47,540 nucleotides of DNA, taken from contig JAQMWT010000245.1 of NCBI GenBank assembly GCA_029834535.1, forward strand, positions 1 through 47,540, in the 5' to 3' direction. The notes beneath the pieces are model-generated. The model worked only from the letters and a program-made list of their open reading frames with translations, did not search any database and had not been told where the DNA came from. Both the position numbers and the translations under genes were made by a program. Each line of letters starts with the position of its first letter. Positions within the stretch are counted from its first letter, which is position 1. Below are positions 17,871 through 28,510 of this stretch, piece by piece. This DNA is from Chrysophaeum taylorii. Taxonomy: Eukaryota > Sar > Pelagophyceae > Pelagomonadales > Pelagomonadaceae.

Positions 17871-20489
17871 ATGGACGAGGTGCTCGAGTTCGACGCGAGC
17901 GATTTGGCGGAGCTACCGATCTTCGCAAACGAGGAGGCGAAGGCCGTGCACGGCGAAATACTCCGGAAACGCGCTTTGTCGGACAAAGCACAGAGGGAGT
18001 GCGACGACAATGTGGAACGCATCAAGACGATGGACGAACACCTGCGCAACGTGCAGCAGGAGGTGTCGCACACGACGGGATTATTGCACGCCAAGGAAAA
18101 GGAGATCCAGTCGGAGGTCCACGGGACGGAGCTCGCCAAGCGCGAGGCCGGGCGGTACATGCAGGAGGTTCGGCGCGAGCAAGGGGAACTCGAGAAGCAC
18201 GAGGCGCTGCTCAACACGCTCCAGAATCAGGTGTTCGAAGCGAACGAGAAGATGGACAAATTCAAGCTTCAGATGAATTGGAATCAGGAGGAGCTCGAGC
18301 AGTGGGCGCTCGCCGCCAAACAGAAGGATGAGGACAACATGGCGCTCGAGCGGTACGCGCGCGCCGACGAAGTCAAGATCAACGCGCTGTCGTTGCAGAT
18401 CGAAAAGTTGACCAAGACAGACCTGCAGCGGCGGGTGGAGCTCGAGAACGAGAAGACGGAGACGGCGGCGAGACAGATCGAGTTAGACCGCACGGCTGAG
18501 GAGTTCCGGTCGCTTCACACCGAACGCCAGCAGCTCGTAAGGCAGTGGAAGGACGCGGTGGATGCCTCAAAGCGAAGGGACGAGGAAATAAAGTCGGTGG
18601 CCGCCGCGTATATGGAGGAGCGCCAGCGCAAGGAGGCGCGCAAGACCGACATGCGGACGATACGCGACGAGCTCAAACGTCGGCACGACGCTAACGCCGA
18701 CCTCGAGTCAAAGGTGGGGCTCTTGGAGCGCCACGTTCAATCACGGCGCGATGACGTGACGTCCGAAAAAGCGCGCGTCCAGAAGATGCACGACGATATA
18801 GACGTCGTCAAGTCGGAGCTCGCTGCGAGCGCGCGGAGCCTCTTGCGCAAGCGCAAGGAGAACGAGCGCGCGGCCCACGAGATCGCGTCTCGCCGAGGGC
18901 ACCTCGAGCGGTGCCGAAAGCAATACCACGAGGCCAAGCAGCGCCTCGAGGCTGGCGACCAGACAACGGCTAAGGTCGAGGCGACGGCGGCGGAGGCCGA
19001 AAAGGAGCTGCACGCTGCAGAGAATGCAGTCACCAAGCGCGAGAAGAAGATAACGACGCTCAAAGAAAGAATGTTCAAAGAGTCGCAGGCGCTGTTCGCA
19101 CTTCGCCAGGAGGAAGCCAATTGCATCGCCGAAATCTCGGGCGCCCAGGCCCAGGCGCGCAATCTCCAGGCCAAAATTCGACAGCTCGATGCCGAATCGG
19201 TGCACCAACAGGAGCTCGTCTACAACGCCGAGTTCCAGATCCAACAGATGGAGCGCAAGGTCGCCCGGGGCCTCGGCGAGCGATCTGAAGCCGAAAAGCG
19301 TCAGCTCAAAGCGCAAATCGACAAGCTCGAGAAGGAACTCGAAGCGGCGAGAGATCAGAAGAAGATGCTTGCGACGCAGACGAGGCGCTTGGCGAACGAG
19401 CTTCGCGCAGCAGAGCGACGGAGCGAACGCTCGACGACGCAGCAGCGAGACCTGAACGCGCGCATCACCGAGCTCGAGCTCGAAAATACCTCGGCCGAGC
19501 AGAGCCTTAAAACTCAAATCACGCAGGAGGAGGAAGCGATGGTGCAGAACGACATGATGCGGCTCGACCTCAAGAGACTGCGCGACGCACTCGGCGTCCG
19601 CGCCGACAAGGTCTTCACGCTCGAAAACCGCAAGCAGCAGCTCAAGCTCTCCATGCAAGAGCGGAAGAAGGAAATTGCCGTCCATCGCGACGTCCAGGCG
19701 GCGCAGCTGCGTCTCGCCGAAGAAGAGCGACACAAGGTCAAAATCGAGGTCGGCCAGCGTAAGCAGCACGTCGACAAGCTCGCTGCAAAATACGAAACGC
19801 TGTGCAAATCCTCCAAACTTCGCAGCAGCGAAGACGATGGCGAACCAAAATCTCAGGCCTACTATCTCATTCAAGCCGCACAAAAGCGCGAGGAACTCCA
19901 GCGCCAGGGCGACGATCTCGACCAAGAAATACGACGACGCGAGCGCGAAATGCGCGCGCTCGAGGCGACGCTCGCCCACGTGAACACGCAAAACTCGACG
20001 TATCGCCAGTCGTTCCAAAAGGCCAACATGAAGTCCCCCGACGCTGATGACCTCCACCAGCTGGAGGAACAGTCAAAGCTGGCCAGGGATGCGCTCTTTC
20101 GACGAAAGAAAGAGCTCCAGCGTCTCTCGACCGACTACGAGGACGACGAGCGGCGTCTCGAACAGGTTGAAATGCAATGCTCGCGACTTGAAGAGCGCAA
20201 CGCCAACCTCGACGAGGCTCGGCGACAGATGGAGACCGAACTGGAGGCTCAGGACGAGTCGCTGGACAAGGTCGCCAAGCGACTCAACCGACTCTCAGCA
20301 ATGCACCGCGAGAAACTTAGCAAGAGTGAGGAGACGGTGCAAGAGCTTGCCTTCCGTGCCCAGGGTCTTTTCGAGTCAAACGCGGCCGTCGTCGATACTC
20401 TCCACGAGCTCGGTAACGCATACCCGGAGGTTCGAGACATCCTCAACAACATGCTCCATGAGGCAGCGCTCGTGCGGCCGGCGCAATAG
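17871..20489 (+). CDS. CCDC39: CCDC39/FAP59 axonemal coiled-coil protein
   Basis: The 872-residue, almost entirely coiled-coil protein is in one exon. It follows CCDC39 from end to end: the N-terminal P-x-x-A-N-E-E block, Q-M-N-W-N-Q-E-E-L-E-Q-W near residue 140, the K-Q-Q-L-x-x-x-M-Q-E-R-x-x-E-I-x-V-H segment, and the diagnostic K-x-Q-A-Y-Y-L-I-Q-A-A-Q-K-R-E-E-L-Q-R block near residues 655-675. CCDC39 pairs with CCDC40 to form the 96-nm ruler on outer doublet microtubules and is needed for inner dynein arms and the nexin-dynein complex. The family is usually about 900-950 residues, so this copy is essentially full length. It shows that the organism builds motile flagella. Confidence 0.93.
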   Translation: MDEVLEFDASDLAELPIFANEEAKAVHGEILRKRALSDKAQRECDDNVERIKTMDEHLRNVQQEVSHTTGLLHAKEKEIQSEVHGTELAKREAGRYMQEVRREQGELEKHEALLNTLQNQVFEANEKMDKFKLQMNWNQEELEQWALAAKQKDEDNMALERYARADEVKINALSLQIEKLTKTDLQRRVELENEKTETAARQIELDRTAEEFRSLHTERQQLVRQWKDAVDASKRRDEEIKSVAAAYMEERQRKEARKTDMRTIRDELKRRHDANADLESKVGLLERHVQSRRDDVTSEKARVQKMHDDIDVVKSELAASARSLLRKRKENERAAHEIASRRGHLERCRKQYHEAKQRLEAGDQTTAKVEATAAEAEKELHAAENAVTKREKKITTLKERMFKESQALFALRQEEANCIAEISGAQAQARNLQAKIRQLDAESVHQQELVYNAEFQIQQMERKVARGLGERSEAEKRQLKAQIDKLEKELEAARDQKKMLATQTRRLANELRAAERRSERSTTQQRDLNARITELELENTSAEQSLKTQITQEEEAMVQNDMMRLDLKRLRDALGVRADKVFTLENRKQQLKLSMQERKKEIAVHRDVQAAQLRLAEEERHKVKIEVGQRKQHVDKLAAKYETLCKSSKLRSSEDDGEPKSQAYYLIQAAQKREELQRQGDDLDQEIRRREREMRALEATLAHVNTQNSTYRQSFQKANMKSPDADDLHQLEEQSKLARDALFRRKKELQRLSTDYEDDERRLEQVEMQCSRLEERNANLDEARRQMETELEAQDESLDKVAKRLNRLSAMHREKLSKSEETVQELAFRAQGLFESNAAVVDTLHELGNAYPEVRDILNNMLHEAALVRPAQ

Positions 20490-21035
20490 GAAGGAAGGAA
20501 GGGAGGGAGGGAGGGGCGGAGGAGCAGCTGCCTCGGGGCATCTTCGCCGAACCTCCTGCCTGGATCTTCCCATATTCCATATGATCCGCCCCCACGCCCC
20601 GGGGTTCTTCGTGCCAAGGTCGCTCGGGCTTGGTAGTACGCACCGCTCATCGAGAGAACATCTCGCTCAAGTATATTTATTTATATATTATTAAAGTGAG
20701 CCCCTGCCGGGCGACTGACTGAATGAGATAGCGTTGTCCACGGCCGCCGAGCGTGGCGAAACGGTCATTTTTGGCGGCCACGATCCGTCACAACGCCGGA
20801 AGCGAGAAACAGTTGTTCTCATAAATCTTCGCGTGAACGACGAAGATTTATGAGAAGTAGTCTAAAAAGTGCGGAGGAGCGTGATAAAAAGCAGCAGCTT
20901 ATTAGATTGTCGGGGGTCCGAGCGTCGAGTTGAAACGAGAACCAGTGGGTGAAGAAGGACGTTGAGGACGGAAGGTTTAGGATCTCTTCTAGTTACAAAT
21001 TAGCCAGACGTGATGAGTGCGCCAAAAATGGTGGA
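20490..21035. other. Intergenic with a perfect hairpin
   Basis: This holds the CCDC39 3' UTR (G/A-rich 20490-20520, AATAAA-like AT-rich end near 20675-20695) and the upstream region of the cupin gene. The notable element is the 16-bp perfect hairpin at 20816-20856, annotated separately. Confidence 0.5.
20816..20856. other. Perfect 16-bp stem, 9-nt loop hairpin
   Basis: Positions 20816-20831 (TTCTCATAAATCTTCG) are exactly complementary to 20841-20856, with the 9-nt loop CGTGAACGA. The AT-rich stem stands in otherwise GC-rich DNA and lies about 180 bp before the cupin gene's first in-frame ATG. It could be an RNA hairpin in a UTR, a protein site or a small foldback element. Confidence 0.85.
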
Positions 21036-21735
21036 ATGCGGTACGGTTTGCACTGGCGAATCCAGAGGCATGTCACAGGTAACGCAACCGGCGCCGAGGC
21101 CGAGGCCGCACGCAAGCGATTGCTAGACTGCGGTTATGCAGTGCAAGACGCACAGCTTGGAATAATCCACTGCAACGATCAACCTGGCTGCGAAAAGTTC
21201 GAGTGGATCGAAAACGGCTTCATCCAATGCTTCGTCGATGTTGATGGTGCGCGGGTGTCGCTGCATTTGCGATCGTCGTTTAGGCCGGTCGGCGCGGGTG
21301 ATGGACTACGCTCCGGGGCAACAACTCCAGCCCCACAAACACGACATCCACGAGTACTTCGAGATCCGCGGCGGCTCTGTACTGGTGTCGAAATGGTCCA
21401 CAAGCGGAGCCGTCGAGAGCTACACGCTCAAGGCTGGCGACTTGCTTGAGATCCCCGCTGGCGTCCCCCACGCGCTGCACTGCGATCCATCAGCCGGATT
21501 GCAGTTCCACGAGCTCGTCGGGACCGGGGAAGAGGCCTTCAATAAGCGGTCGACGGAATTCCTCGTCACGCAAGGATACAACATGGCGCATCCATCCTGC
21601 GCCGTACTAAACACGGGCCAAGGTGATCTGGCGGCGACGCCAAAGGCGCCTCGTAGCTTACGATGCACGTCGCGGCCGGCGCTACCTTATTTAGGCGAGC
21701 AATTTGGATCTCTCCGCGGGACCGACCGAGATTGA
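21036..21735 (+). CDS. Small cupin-fold protein
   Basis: CDS join(21036..21246,21284..21735), 220 residues. The 37-nt intron (GTGCGC…TTTAG) links two frames and rebuilds a continuous chain. The second exon has both cupin motifs: P-G-x5-H-K-H-x4-E-x6-G (metal-binding His, His, Glu) and G-D-x3-I-P-A-G-V-P-H (last His). This is a single cupin barrel of the Cupin_2 type, probably binding a divalent metal; such proteins range from dioxygenases to sugar isomerases, so the substrate is unknown. The frame is open upstream of the chosen ATG to about 20949, and an alternative ATG in another frame lies at 21013, so the 5' end is uncertain. The C-terminal 40 residues are also unverified. Confidence 0.72.
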
Positions 21736-22266
21736 TAATGATAAAGTACGTGAATGTTTTGTAATTTAAGCAGAGGGCGGCGGCGGCGGCGTGAGATAAG
21801 ATTCGTTTATAAGGAAGCAAAAATGACGCGCGGGCACTTTATAGCGTGCTGCACACCAATTATTATTACGTTACGCGCGAAAAAAAAAAAAAACACGCGC
21901 GCGATCTCGAAGTGCAATCTAGCCATCTCGAGATGTGGCGAGCACAGGTCGAGGTGAGCACGGCGAGTAGGGGGGGAGGCGGTGGCGGACGATGAGGAAG
22001 GAGATTGTGGTGGTGGTGGTGGTGGTGGTGGTGACCAGCACATTATAAATAAGCGGGGAGGGTGATGAGGTAATATCGTCGCCGCGGGGGGTATCCAAAA
22101 TAAAGAGAGGAAGAAAGGGGGAGGCGCGCCGCGGCATATATACGTATAAATACGCTCGGGTGCGAAAACGACGAGCATTCATTGGGGGATTGGCTGGCTG
22201 GGTGAGTGCGGTGAATGAAATGAAAGTTGAGGTCGTCCCGGAAGGAAGAGTGATGATAGGAGGCCC
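21736..22266. other. Intergenic between convergent genes
   Basis: This separates the cupin gene from the convergent desaturase. It contains an A13 run near 21880, a (TGG)n repeat at about 22008-22033 and several TATA-like AT patches. No gene is seen. Confidence 0.5.
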
Positions 22267-23680
22267 TTAATGACGGTGGGGATTGAGGACGTCGGCGTTG
22301 GCGTGCGCGATCTGGTCGCAGACGGCTCGGGCGGCGGCGGCGAAGGAGGGGTAGTGGACGTAAGGCACCCCGAATTTAGCGCAGGTTTGGGCAACGACGG
22401 GGGCGATCTCGGGGTAGAAGGTGTGGTGGACGCGCGGGAAGAGGTGGTGCTCGATTTGGTAATTAATGCCGCCGAAAAGAAAGCACAAGGCGCGACCGCC
22501 CCAATTGGCAGAAGCGGCGACCTGATTCGCAGCCCAAGAGCGCGCAATGGTCGCGTCGCGGCACAAAAGCTCTTGGCGGTTGACGTGCGAGGCGCGCGTG
22601 TCGTGATCGGGCAAGATGTTCGCGGCATAGGCGAAGTTGGCGCCCAACACGTAGGCGCCGAAGGCCGCGACGGCGAGCGATCCGTGGCGCGTCGCGAGCG
22701 CCGAGACCCAGAGCGGCAGCCAGGCCGAGAGCGCAAATTCCCAGGCCGCGATGCGGCCGTGGTCGCGGGGGGTGAGGTCGTTCATCTTCCAGAGGCCCTT
22801 TTTGAGGCCGAGGCGGACGACCGCGTAGTGGAAGGTCTGGCCCGCGTACATCCCAGGAAAGACGAACATGGCGGCCATCTGCGACGCCACGGACAGGCCT
22901 AGGTACCGGTCGCTCGGCGCAGCCTCGGTCTTGCGCATGAAGGGGGCGCCGTGCCGCATGTCGGGGTCCTGCGAGTAGTCGCCCGTGCACGCGTGGTGCC
23001 ACTCGACGTGATGCTTGTGCCACATCCACGGCGACCAGTACGCGACCGCGCACCACAGACCCGTCAGCGTCCGGTTCACCGCCGGGCCGCCCGAGAACGC
23101 GAAATGCGACGCGTCGTGGAACTGCACGAACCCCCACGACACCAGCATGATGCCCGCGCCTGGCGCGAGGTTTATTACGAGAAATTTCGCGCGCTCACCC
23201 GAGGCGCGCGTCAGCACGCCGGCCGTCGACTTCGCCTCGCAGGCCCCAACGACCAAGAGAAGCCAGATTGCGGCAAACCCCACGCACTTGAGTCGAGCGT
23301 ACACCGAGCCTTGGCCGCGCGGATTCTCGGGGTGGGCTTTGGCGAGATACGCTCGCACGTCGGAGCGGGCCGCCTGACGGCCGAGCGAGAGAGTAAGACG
23401 CGCGACGACAACGACGCACGTCGTAGAACTCGTCCGCGACCTGCGCCACGCCAACGGGGGTCTTGGTGCAGCACCGCGGCGAGTCGGAGACGACGTAGGC
23501 CTCGAGACGACGCAGATTCTTCTCTGGATCTTCGTGCGAACTTTCGAACAACCTCTCGGCAACGCTCGGCTCGAGCGACGACGCCGACTCGATCACGGCG
23601 GCACCCCCAGGGTGCGACGCGGCCCACCGCGTCGCGTCATACGTTTTACCATACAAACGCAGCACGCTCACTTCCGACAT
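22267..23680 (-). CDS. Cytochrome b5-fused front-end fatty-acid desaturase
   Basis: CDS complement(join(22267..23373,23420..23680)), 455 residues. The 46-nt intron has donor GTGCGT and acceptor GTCAG; joining restores a continuous protein. Residues 1-80 are a cytochrome b5 domain with the heme motif H-P-G-G and a second His in S-S-H-E-D-P. The membrane desaturase follows with three histidine boxes: H-D-A-S-H, H-V-E-W-H-H and Q-I-E-H-H, the glutamine in the third box being typical of front-end enzymes. These insert a double bond between an existing one and the carboxyl end (delta-4, -5, -6 or sphingolipid delta-8) in the ER or plastid membrane. The exact regiospecificity cannot be read. An in-frame TTG at 23719 is less likely than the ATG. 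Confidence 0.9.
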
Positions 23681-24122
23681 GTGTATCACCTTCACGTTGA
23701 GCACTTGGCTGGCCGTCAATCCGTAGTAGGACCTTCACGTTCCGGTACGAGAAAACGAACGGTTGTTTGAAGGGCAGTTGACCCAATTTTTTGACAATAA
23801 TCCGTTATATTACGGAACATATCCATTATCATAATCATATCATCCTCAACGGTTCACCCCGCGCGCGCGCACTCTCCACAGCTGCAACTCTCATGACGAC
23901 CCATCGCGGCTATCTAGAGCTCGAGGACAACACAACACTTCGAGCGAGAAGAAGAAGGACTCCGAGTCGCGAGATGTGGTGCTCACTCCCACGTTTCCTG
24001 CGGCTGCTCTTTGAACTCGCAGCAGCAGATGTTCATTTCATCTGGTGACTGACTATATGTGTATGTATTAAAAAGCGCCGTTTGCCTCGGATTTGCACAC
24101 GTAGGGTTTTCACAAAGAATGA
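23681..24122. other. Divergent intergenic region
   Basis: Upstream regions of the desaturase (minus) and the duplicated-motif protein (plus). It is AT-rich near 23790-23850. No clear regulatory site. Confidence 0.4.
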
Positions 24123-24806
24123 ATGATAGCTCTGTCGGTGGCTGCCGTAGCAACGATCGTGGCGCACATCGAGCTGTCGGTCCTCGTGGACGGCGTTCGG
24201 TACACGATCGAGGTCCCAAAGAACGGAGACACTGACGAGGCGGTCTCCCGATTTTGCCAAGCGCGAAAGCTCGTAGAACGAGATTGCACCATCCTCGGGG
24301 ATGAACTGCGGCGTCGCCAGCAGGGCACGGTTGAAAACGTGGAAGAAGGGACGGCCGAAAGTCTCCGTGCCGACAACTCTCACCGTTTCGCGAACGACGA
24401 CGACGACGACGCGGAAAGTCAAAAGGTCGACTACTCTCGCCGCCTAGAACCAACGCTGCGCGTCGTCCGCGACCAGAAAGAACTGACCTTGCAGCGATAT
24501 CACGGTGAATCCGCCGATCAAGCTGTGGCGCGGTTTTGCCAGAGACATCGCTTGGCACACGACGCGTGCGCACAGATACGCGCCAGCTTCGAATGTCTTA
24601 TAAACCGAGAAGATTGCGCGCGGAATCATCGTTCTCCTCCTCCGAATGCTGCGACGCCTGACACGTCGACCGGGAGGATACGGCACTTATTATTCAGTAC
24701 CCAGGTATCGAGAAGTACTTTCACGCTGCTCCTCGCGTTCTTGCTCGTTTATTTTCAGCAACAGCGCCTACAAGAGGGGGGAGACGACGCAGCCGCTGCA
24801 GCGTGA
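24123..24806 (+). CDS. Secreted/membrane protein with a duplicated Cys motif
   Basis: 227 residues, one exon, ATG 24123. A hydrophobic N-terminus (about residues 1-19) looks like a signal peptide and a hydrophobic stretch near residues 195-210 looks like a C-terminal anchor. Two copies of a 45-residue unit lie between: each has a strand region, then A-V-x-R-F-C-x-x-x-x-L followed about six residues later by C and an isoleucine or leucine. The spacing F-C-(x)n-C is the same in both copies. An aspartate run near residue 97 separates them. I do not know a named family; the duplication argues for a small cysteine-stabilised binding domain facing the lumen or outside. Confidence 0.7.
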   Translation: MIALSVAAVATIVAHIELSVLVDGVRYTIEVPKNGDTDEAVSRFCQARKLVERDCTILGDELRRRQQGTVENVEEGTAESLRADNSHRFANDDDDDAESQKVDYSRRLEPTLRVVRDQKELTLQRYHGESADQAVARFCQRHRLAHDACAQIRASFECLINREDCARNHRSPPPNAATPDTSTGRIRHLLFSTQVSRSTFTLLLAFLLVYFQQQRLQEGGDDAAAAA

Positions 24807-25055
24807 GTTTCAACAACACACTTGCAGTTCGCTTTGTATCATCTGCGCATCTCCGAGCGATTTTCCATAGAGTTTTCGACCCTACGCCACCGGAGGCGAC
24901 CCTTTTGAGAGGAGGGACTTCACTGCGCCCTCGTTCGCTACACCGTAAACGGTGAGGATGAACGCGCCAACCAACCACGGCGCCCCCCGCTCGACGAAAT
25001 GGGGGAATTTGATGGGGGAATAATAGTAACTTTTCTGTAAACGCCGGCGCGAACA

Positions 25056-27904
25056 ATGGCCGTCGCAAGGAGGTCCTCCTTCGTGTGGGCCACTGTCATT
25101 GGATCGACGCTCGTGACACGCGCGCGAGACTGTGGCTGCGTGGACTGTCCATGTCCCACGTCGTCTCATCGACGCGGACGCTCGCTCGAGGTGTGCCTGG
25201 AGTTCGCGCTCGTTGGTGTGGTCCAAGATGGTTCGCACTATGAAACCATCTACCGCATCGGAGACATTGCTGGGGTAGTTGTCGCCGTCGGCACCGTGGG
25301 CGAAAAAAAAAAAGTTGATGTTGTGTGCCTGGCGGACGGAGTCTACAGCCTTGAGGTGGTCGCCCGTGCCGCGTATCCGTCGAAGATTCTGTGGACTTTC
25401 GGCTCAAACTTTTCAGGTGGCGCTCCCTACGGCCCGACCTGGTTCGGGATTTCGAATGAAAAAGCGTACCCGATGCAACGATCCGTGCCGCCAAGTTCTT
25501 CTCGCGGGGCACCGGGCTGGACACCATTGGTCAAAAATGTACGCGACCGAGCCGTCAACGACACCAAACTTCATTCTTGTGAGTATGGTGAGATCAGAGT
25601 TGATGCTGAGTGTCACCCGTGCTCGTCGCCAACGGAGTACAGTCTCGATCCTTACGAAAAGAGCTGCAGGTCAGTATCGTCAGTTGATGCAAACTACTCA
25701 CCGAGCCTGTGTGCCTATGTTAGGAGTTGCCCTAAGCAAGCCTCGTGCGATTCGGACGAAGCCGACGACTTTCCGGGTGCCGTCTTGATTCTCGATAAAG
25801 GCTACTGGCGCAGCTCGGCCTTATCGCGGAATTTTCGCATGTGCCCATTCTATGAGGCATGCACAGGAGGAGTTGATTTGTGGTTGCGAGGCACCTCGTG
25901 CCGCCGCAATCACCACGGTCCGATGTGCGCGGTGTGCAAGAAAAATTTCGGTCTCGACAGGACTTCTGGTGTGTGCGTTGCTTGCTCAAATCGTGGGAAG
26001 CGCGACATCGTGTTTGCGCTGGCATCAATCGTTGGCGTTGTTGCGGGTTTTGGGGCCGCGTACGTGGCGCTCAAGTGGATGTTCCCGGACCTCTACGATG
26101 CGATGCTACGCCTATTAGCGACGAAAAAGATCGCCGCAGCCAGCTTCGTGGAAACGTTCGGTCCCATGCTCCGAATCTTGTACGTGTTCTGGCAAACTGT
26201 TGCTGCGCAGTACAGCTCGTTCTTGTTCGTGCCATATCCGAGGACCTTCTCTCGAGTCGCCAGACACCTCGGCGCGACACTCCATTTTAACCTCTACATT
26301 GCCGCTGCAAAGTACTGCAGGCACCTCGACCACTACGATGCGCTCGTCTTGTCTACCCTCACTCCTATTGGCGTTCTGATCGCGATCGCAATTGTCTGGA
26401 AGTTGTGCAGGTTTAACCGGGCTGCCAACCGCGGCCAGCTCCGCAAGAACGCCTCCTTCTCCGCTTTTCTGCTGATCTACGTCGTATACGCGCCTACATC
26501 GAGCGTCATTTTGAAGACGTTTCGCTGCGACGACATGTCAGGAGGACCAGTGTTTACTGTGTCACACCACCTGATGGTCATTGCTCACTCAAAACAGGTT
26601 CCGACGCGACGACGGCGAACCGAAGTTGTCGCGCTATCGTGACAAGGTGTTTCTCCAAGCAGATTACTCGTTGTCCTGCGAAACGAGGGCGTACAATTGG
26701 TTCCGGTTGTACGCGAGCCTTATGAGCGTCGTCTACGTAGTCGGAACACCTGTGCGTTTCTTCAGAGTCCTGAGTACCCTTTTCAAAGTTTTGTCTTGAG
26801 GTGCACGATACGCACAGGTGCTCTTTTTTCTCGTGTTATCGACTAAACGGACAATCTTCAATCCCGTTGCCGACGACGCCGCGCGAGACATCATTGACGA
26901 CAACCAAGACGCTCGAGAATATTACTCAGATTTTCTTCGGTTGCAAGCGCGATCTTACCTGATGTGCGCCGACTTCCTCGAGGGAACCCCAGACCCCGGG
27001 AAAATGCCTGTTGTGCGCGGTCTACAGCGCTTCGGCGACAACATCATTGGCGCACGCAACCGGGCTTCCAATGAGACGGCGCATCTTCAGTTTCTCTTCG
27101 GCCACCTCAACAGCTCGTGTTGGTGGTTTGAGTCGTTCGGTGCGTCGCCCGAAATTTTGCATCACGACGACAATCGACGTGCTTTTTCTCCCTCGTGCGC
27201 GCGCAGATTGCATCCGAAGACTGCTGTTGACGTCGGTGTTGCCCATGTTCTACCCCCGGGGCGAACATTTGGGCCTCTTGTATGCGACCTTCATGATCGC
27301 GTTGGTGTTCTTCGCGGTCTACCTCGCGACGCGGCCCTTCGCCCTCGACGATGTTGACAGGTTCGCGATCGTGATGCAAGGCGCGCTCGCGCTTATCCTC
27401 CTGTTGACAATCTGTATGTTTGTCGAAGCCAACCTCGATCGCCATCTCCGCGGGCGATGGAACCGCGAAATTATCGGCTATTGTCTTGTACTGCTTTCCG
27501 TTTTCTTGGGCCCGCTCCTGATGTTGTTCTATGCAAGCCGCGACGAAGACGCGTCGGGCCTGACAAGAGTACACACAGCACCCCCAGTGGAGCACAGGCA
27601 AGAACGCCAGCTCCGCGAGGACGACTATGACGACAACGACACACGCGCGACATCGACCCCTGGGACTCGACGCTCCTCCGATGCAGGGGCCATCCATCTC
27701 AGCTACTACAACCCAAGTCGTGATGGAACACTGAGTCGTGACGAGACAATGTCTCCCAGAGATGAGAGCAAGAACGACCCACCATCGTGTCGAACCACTA
27801 GCTCGTGTTTTTCTGTTCCTGCGATTTTCCGTGCGTCTTCTCGTTCACTCACTTCTCTTCGAAACACGACGCCTCCTCCTTCTAGCAACTATGGTGATCC
27901 ATGA
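25056..27904 (+). CDS. Cysteine-rich multi-pass membrane receptor-like protein
   Basis: Modelled CDS join(25056..26536,26598..26751,26818..27139,27207..27904), 884 residues. Introns 2 and 3 are well defined (66 and 67 nt, donors GTGCGT). Intron 1 is uncertain: the acceptor at 26597 is clear, but donors at 26537 or 26552 both keep frame. The N-terminal 20 residues look like a signal sequence; residues about 170-310 form an extracellular cysteine-rich region (C-x-x-C pairs and R-G-P/H-G-P-M-C-A-V-C). About seven hydrophobic helices follow from residue 316, with a conserved T-F-R-C-D-D loop, an A-D-Y-S-L-S-C motif and W-W-F-E-x-F-x-x-I-R-R-L-L-L. The cytosolic tail is Ser/Thr/Arg-rich. The same membrane architecture occurs in the 34784-37924 gene, so the two are paralogues differing in their extracellular modules. 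Confidence 0.75.
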
Positions 27905-28124
27905 AAGCGCGGCGGCAGTAGCGGCGGCGGTAGCCAGAAATAGAGGTAAGGTAGCAGATCACATGACAACGCACCTTAAGTCGCAGAGGAATCTCTAGCG
28001 TGATTTGGTTTTCATCACGGCGAAGGCGGGACGTGGAAACCATGACAGGAGACAAGTACGCATCAATCGTAACGACGATGGGTGGTGATTGCGCGCTAAG
28101 GAAGCTCATGGACACTTCACCCGC
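27905..28124. other. Spacer after the receptor gene
   Basis: 3' flank of the receptor gene with a (CGG)n-rich patch near 27908-27935. No gene. Confidence 0.4.
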
Positions 28125-28510
28125 AATCGCGGCGTGTCCGCATCCGCTGGTCATCCGCGTCCGCGTGTTATTCGCATCCGCTTGCGGCGGGGCTACCGGC
28201 ATTCGCAGGGTGTCTGCATCCGTGCGTGTGCGCACTCGCGCATTATCTGCATCTGCTCGGGGTAATACGCATCCACGCGTGTCCGCCATTCGCAGCGGTG
28301 TCTACATCCACGTCTTATCAGCATCTGCTCGTGGTGGGGGTATCCGCATCCACGGTGTGTCCGCACCCGTGGCTTGTAACCTTTAGGGCTGTCCGCATCT
28401 GCTACGGAGCCGCGTCTGAAGCCCGTGACCGCTGTCAAACCGCACTCGCGGACGTCCGCGCCTGGCGTCTAGCTGTGTCCGTGTCCAAGGCACATCCGCG
28501 CCTGCGCTGC
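28125..28510. repeat. CCGCATC-rich degenerate minisatellite
   Basis: Short units built on the core CCGCATCCGC and TGTCCGCATC recur irregularly with many point changes. The same core returns at 29455-29590 and 30425-30535, flanking the chromodomain repeat. Open frames here are a by-product of the repeat. Confidence 0.6.

Noticed and set aside
18741..20057. Minus-strand open frame of 438 codons opposite CCDC39
   Set aside because: Shadow of a coiled coil: repetitive Leu/Phe/Ala-rich translation produced by antisense Glu/Lys/Arg codons.
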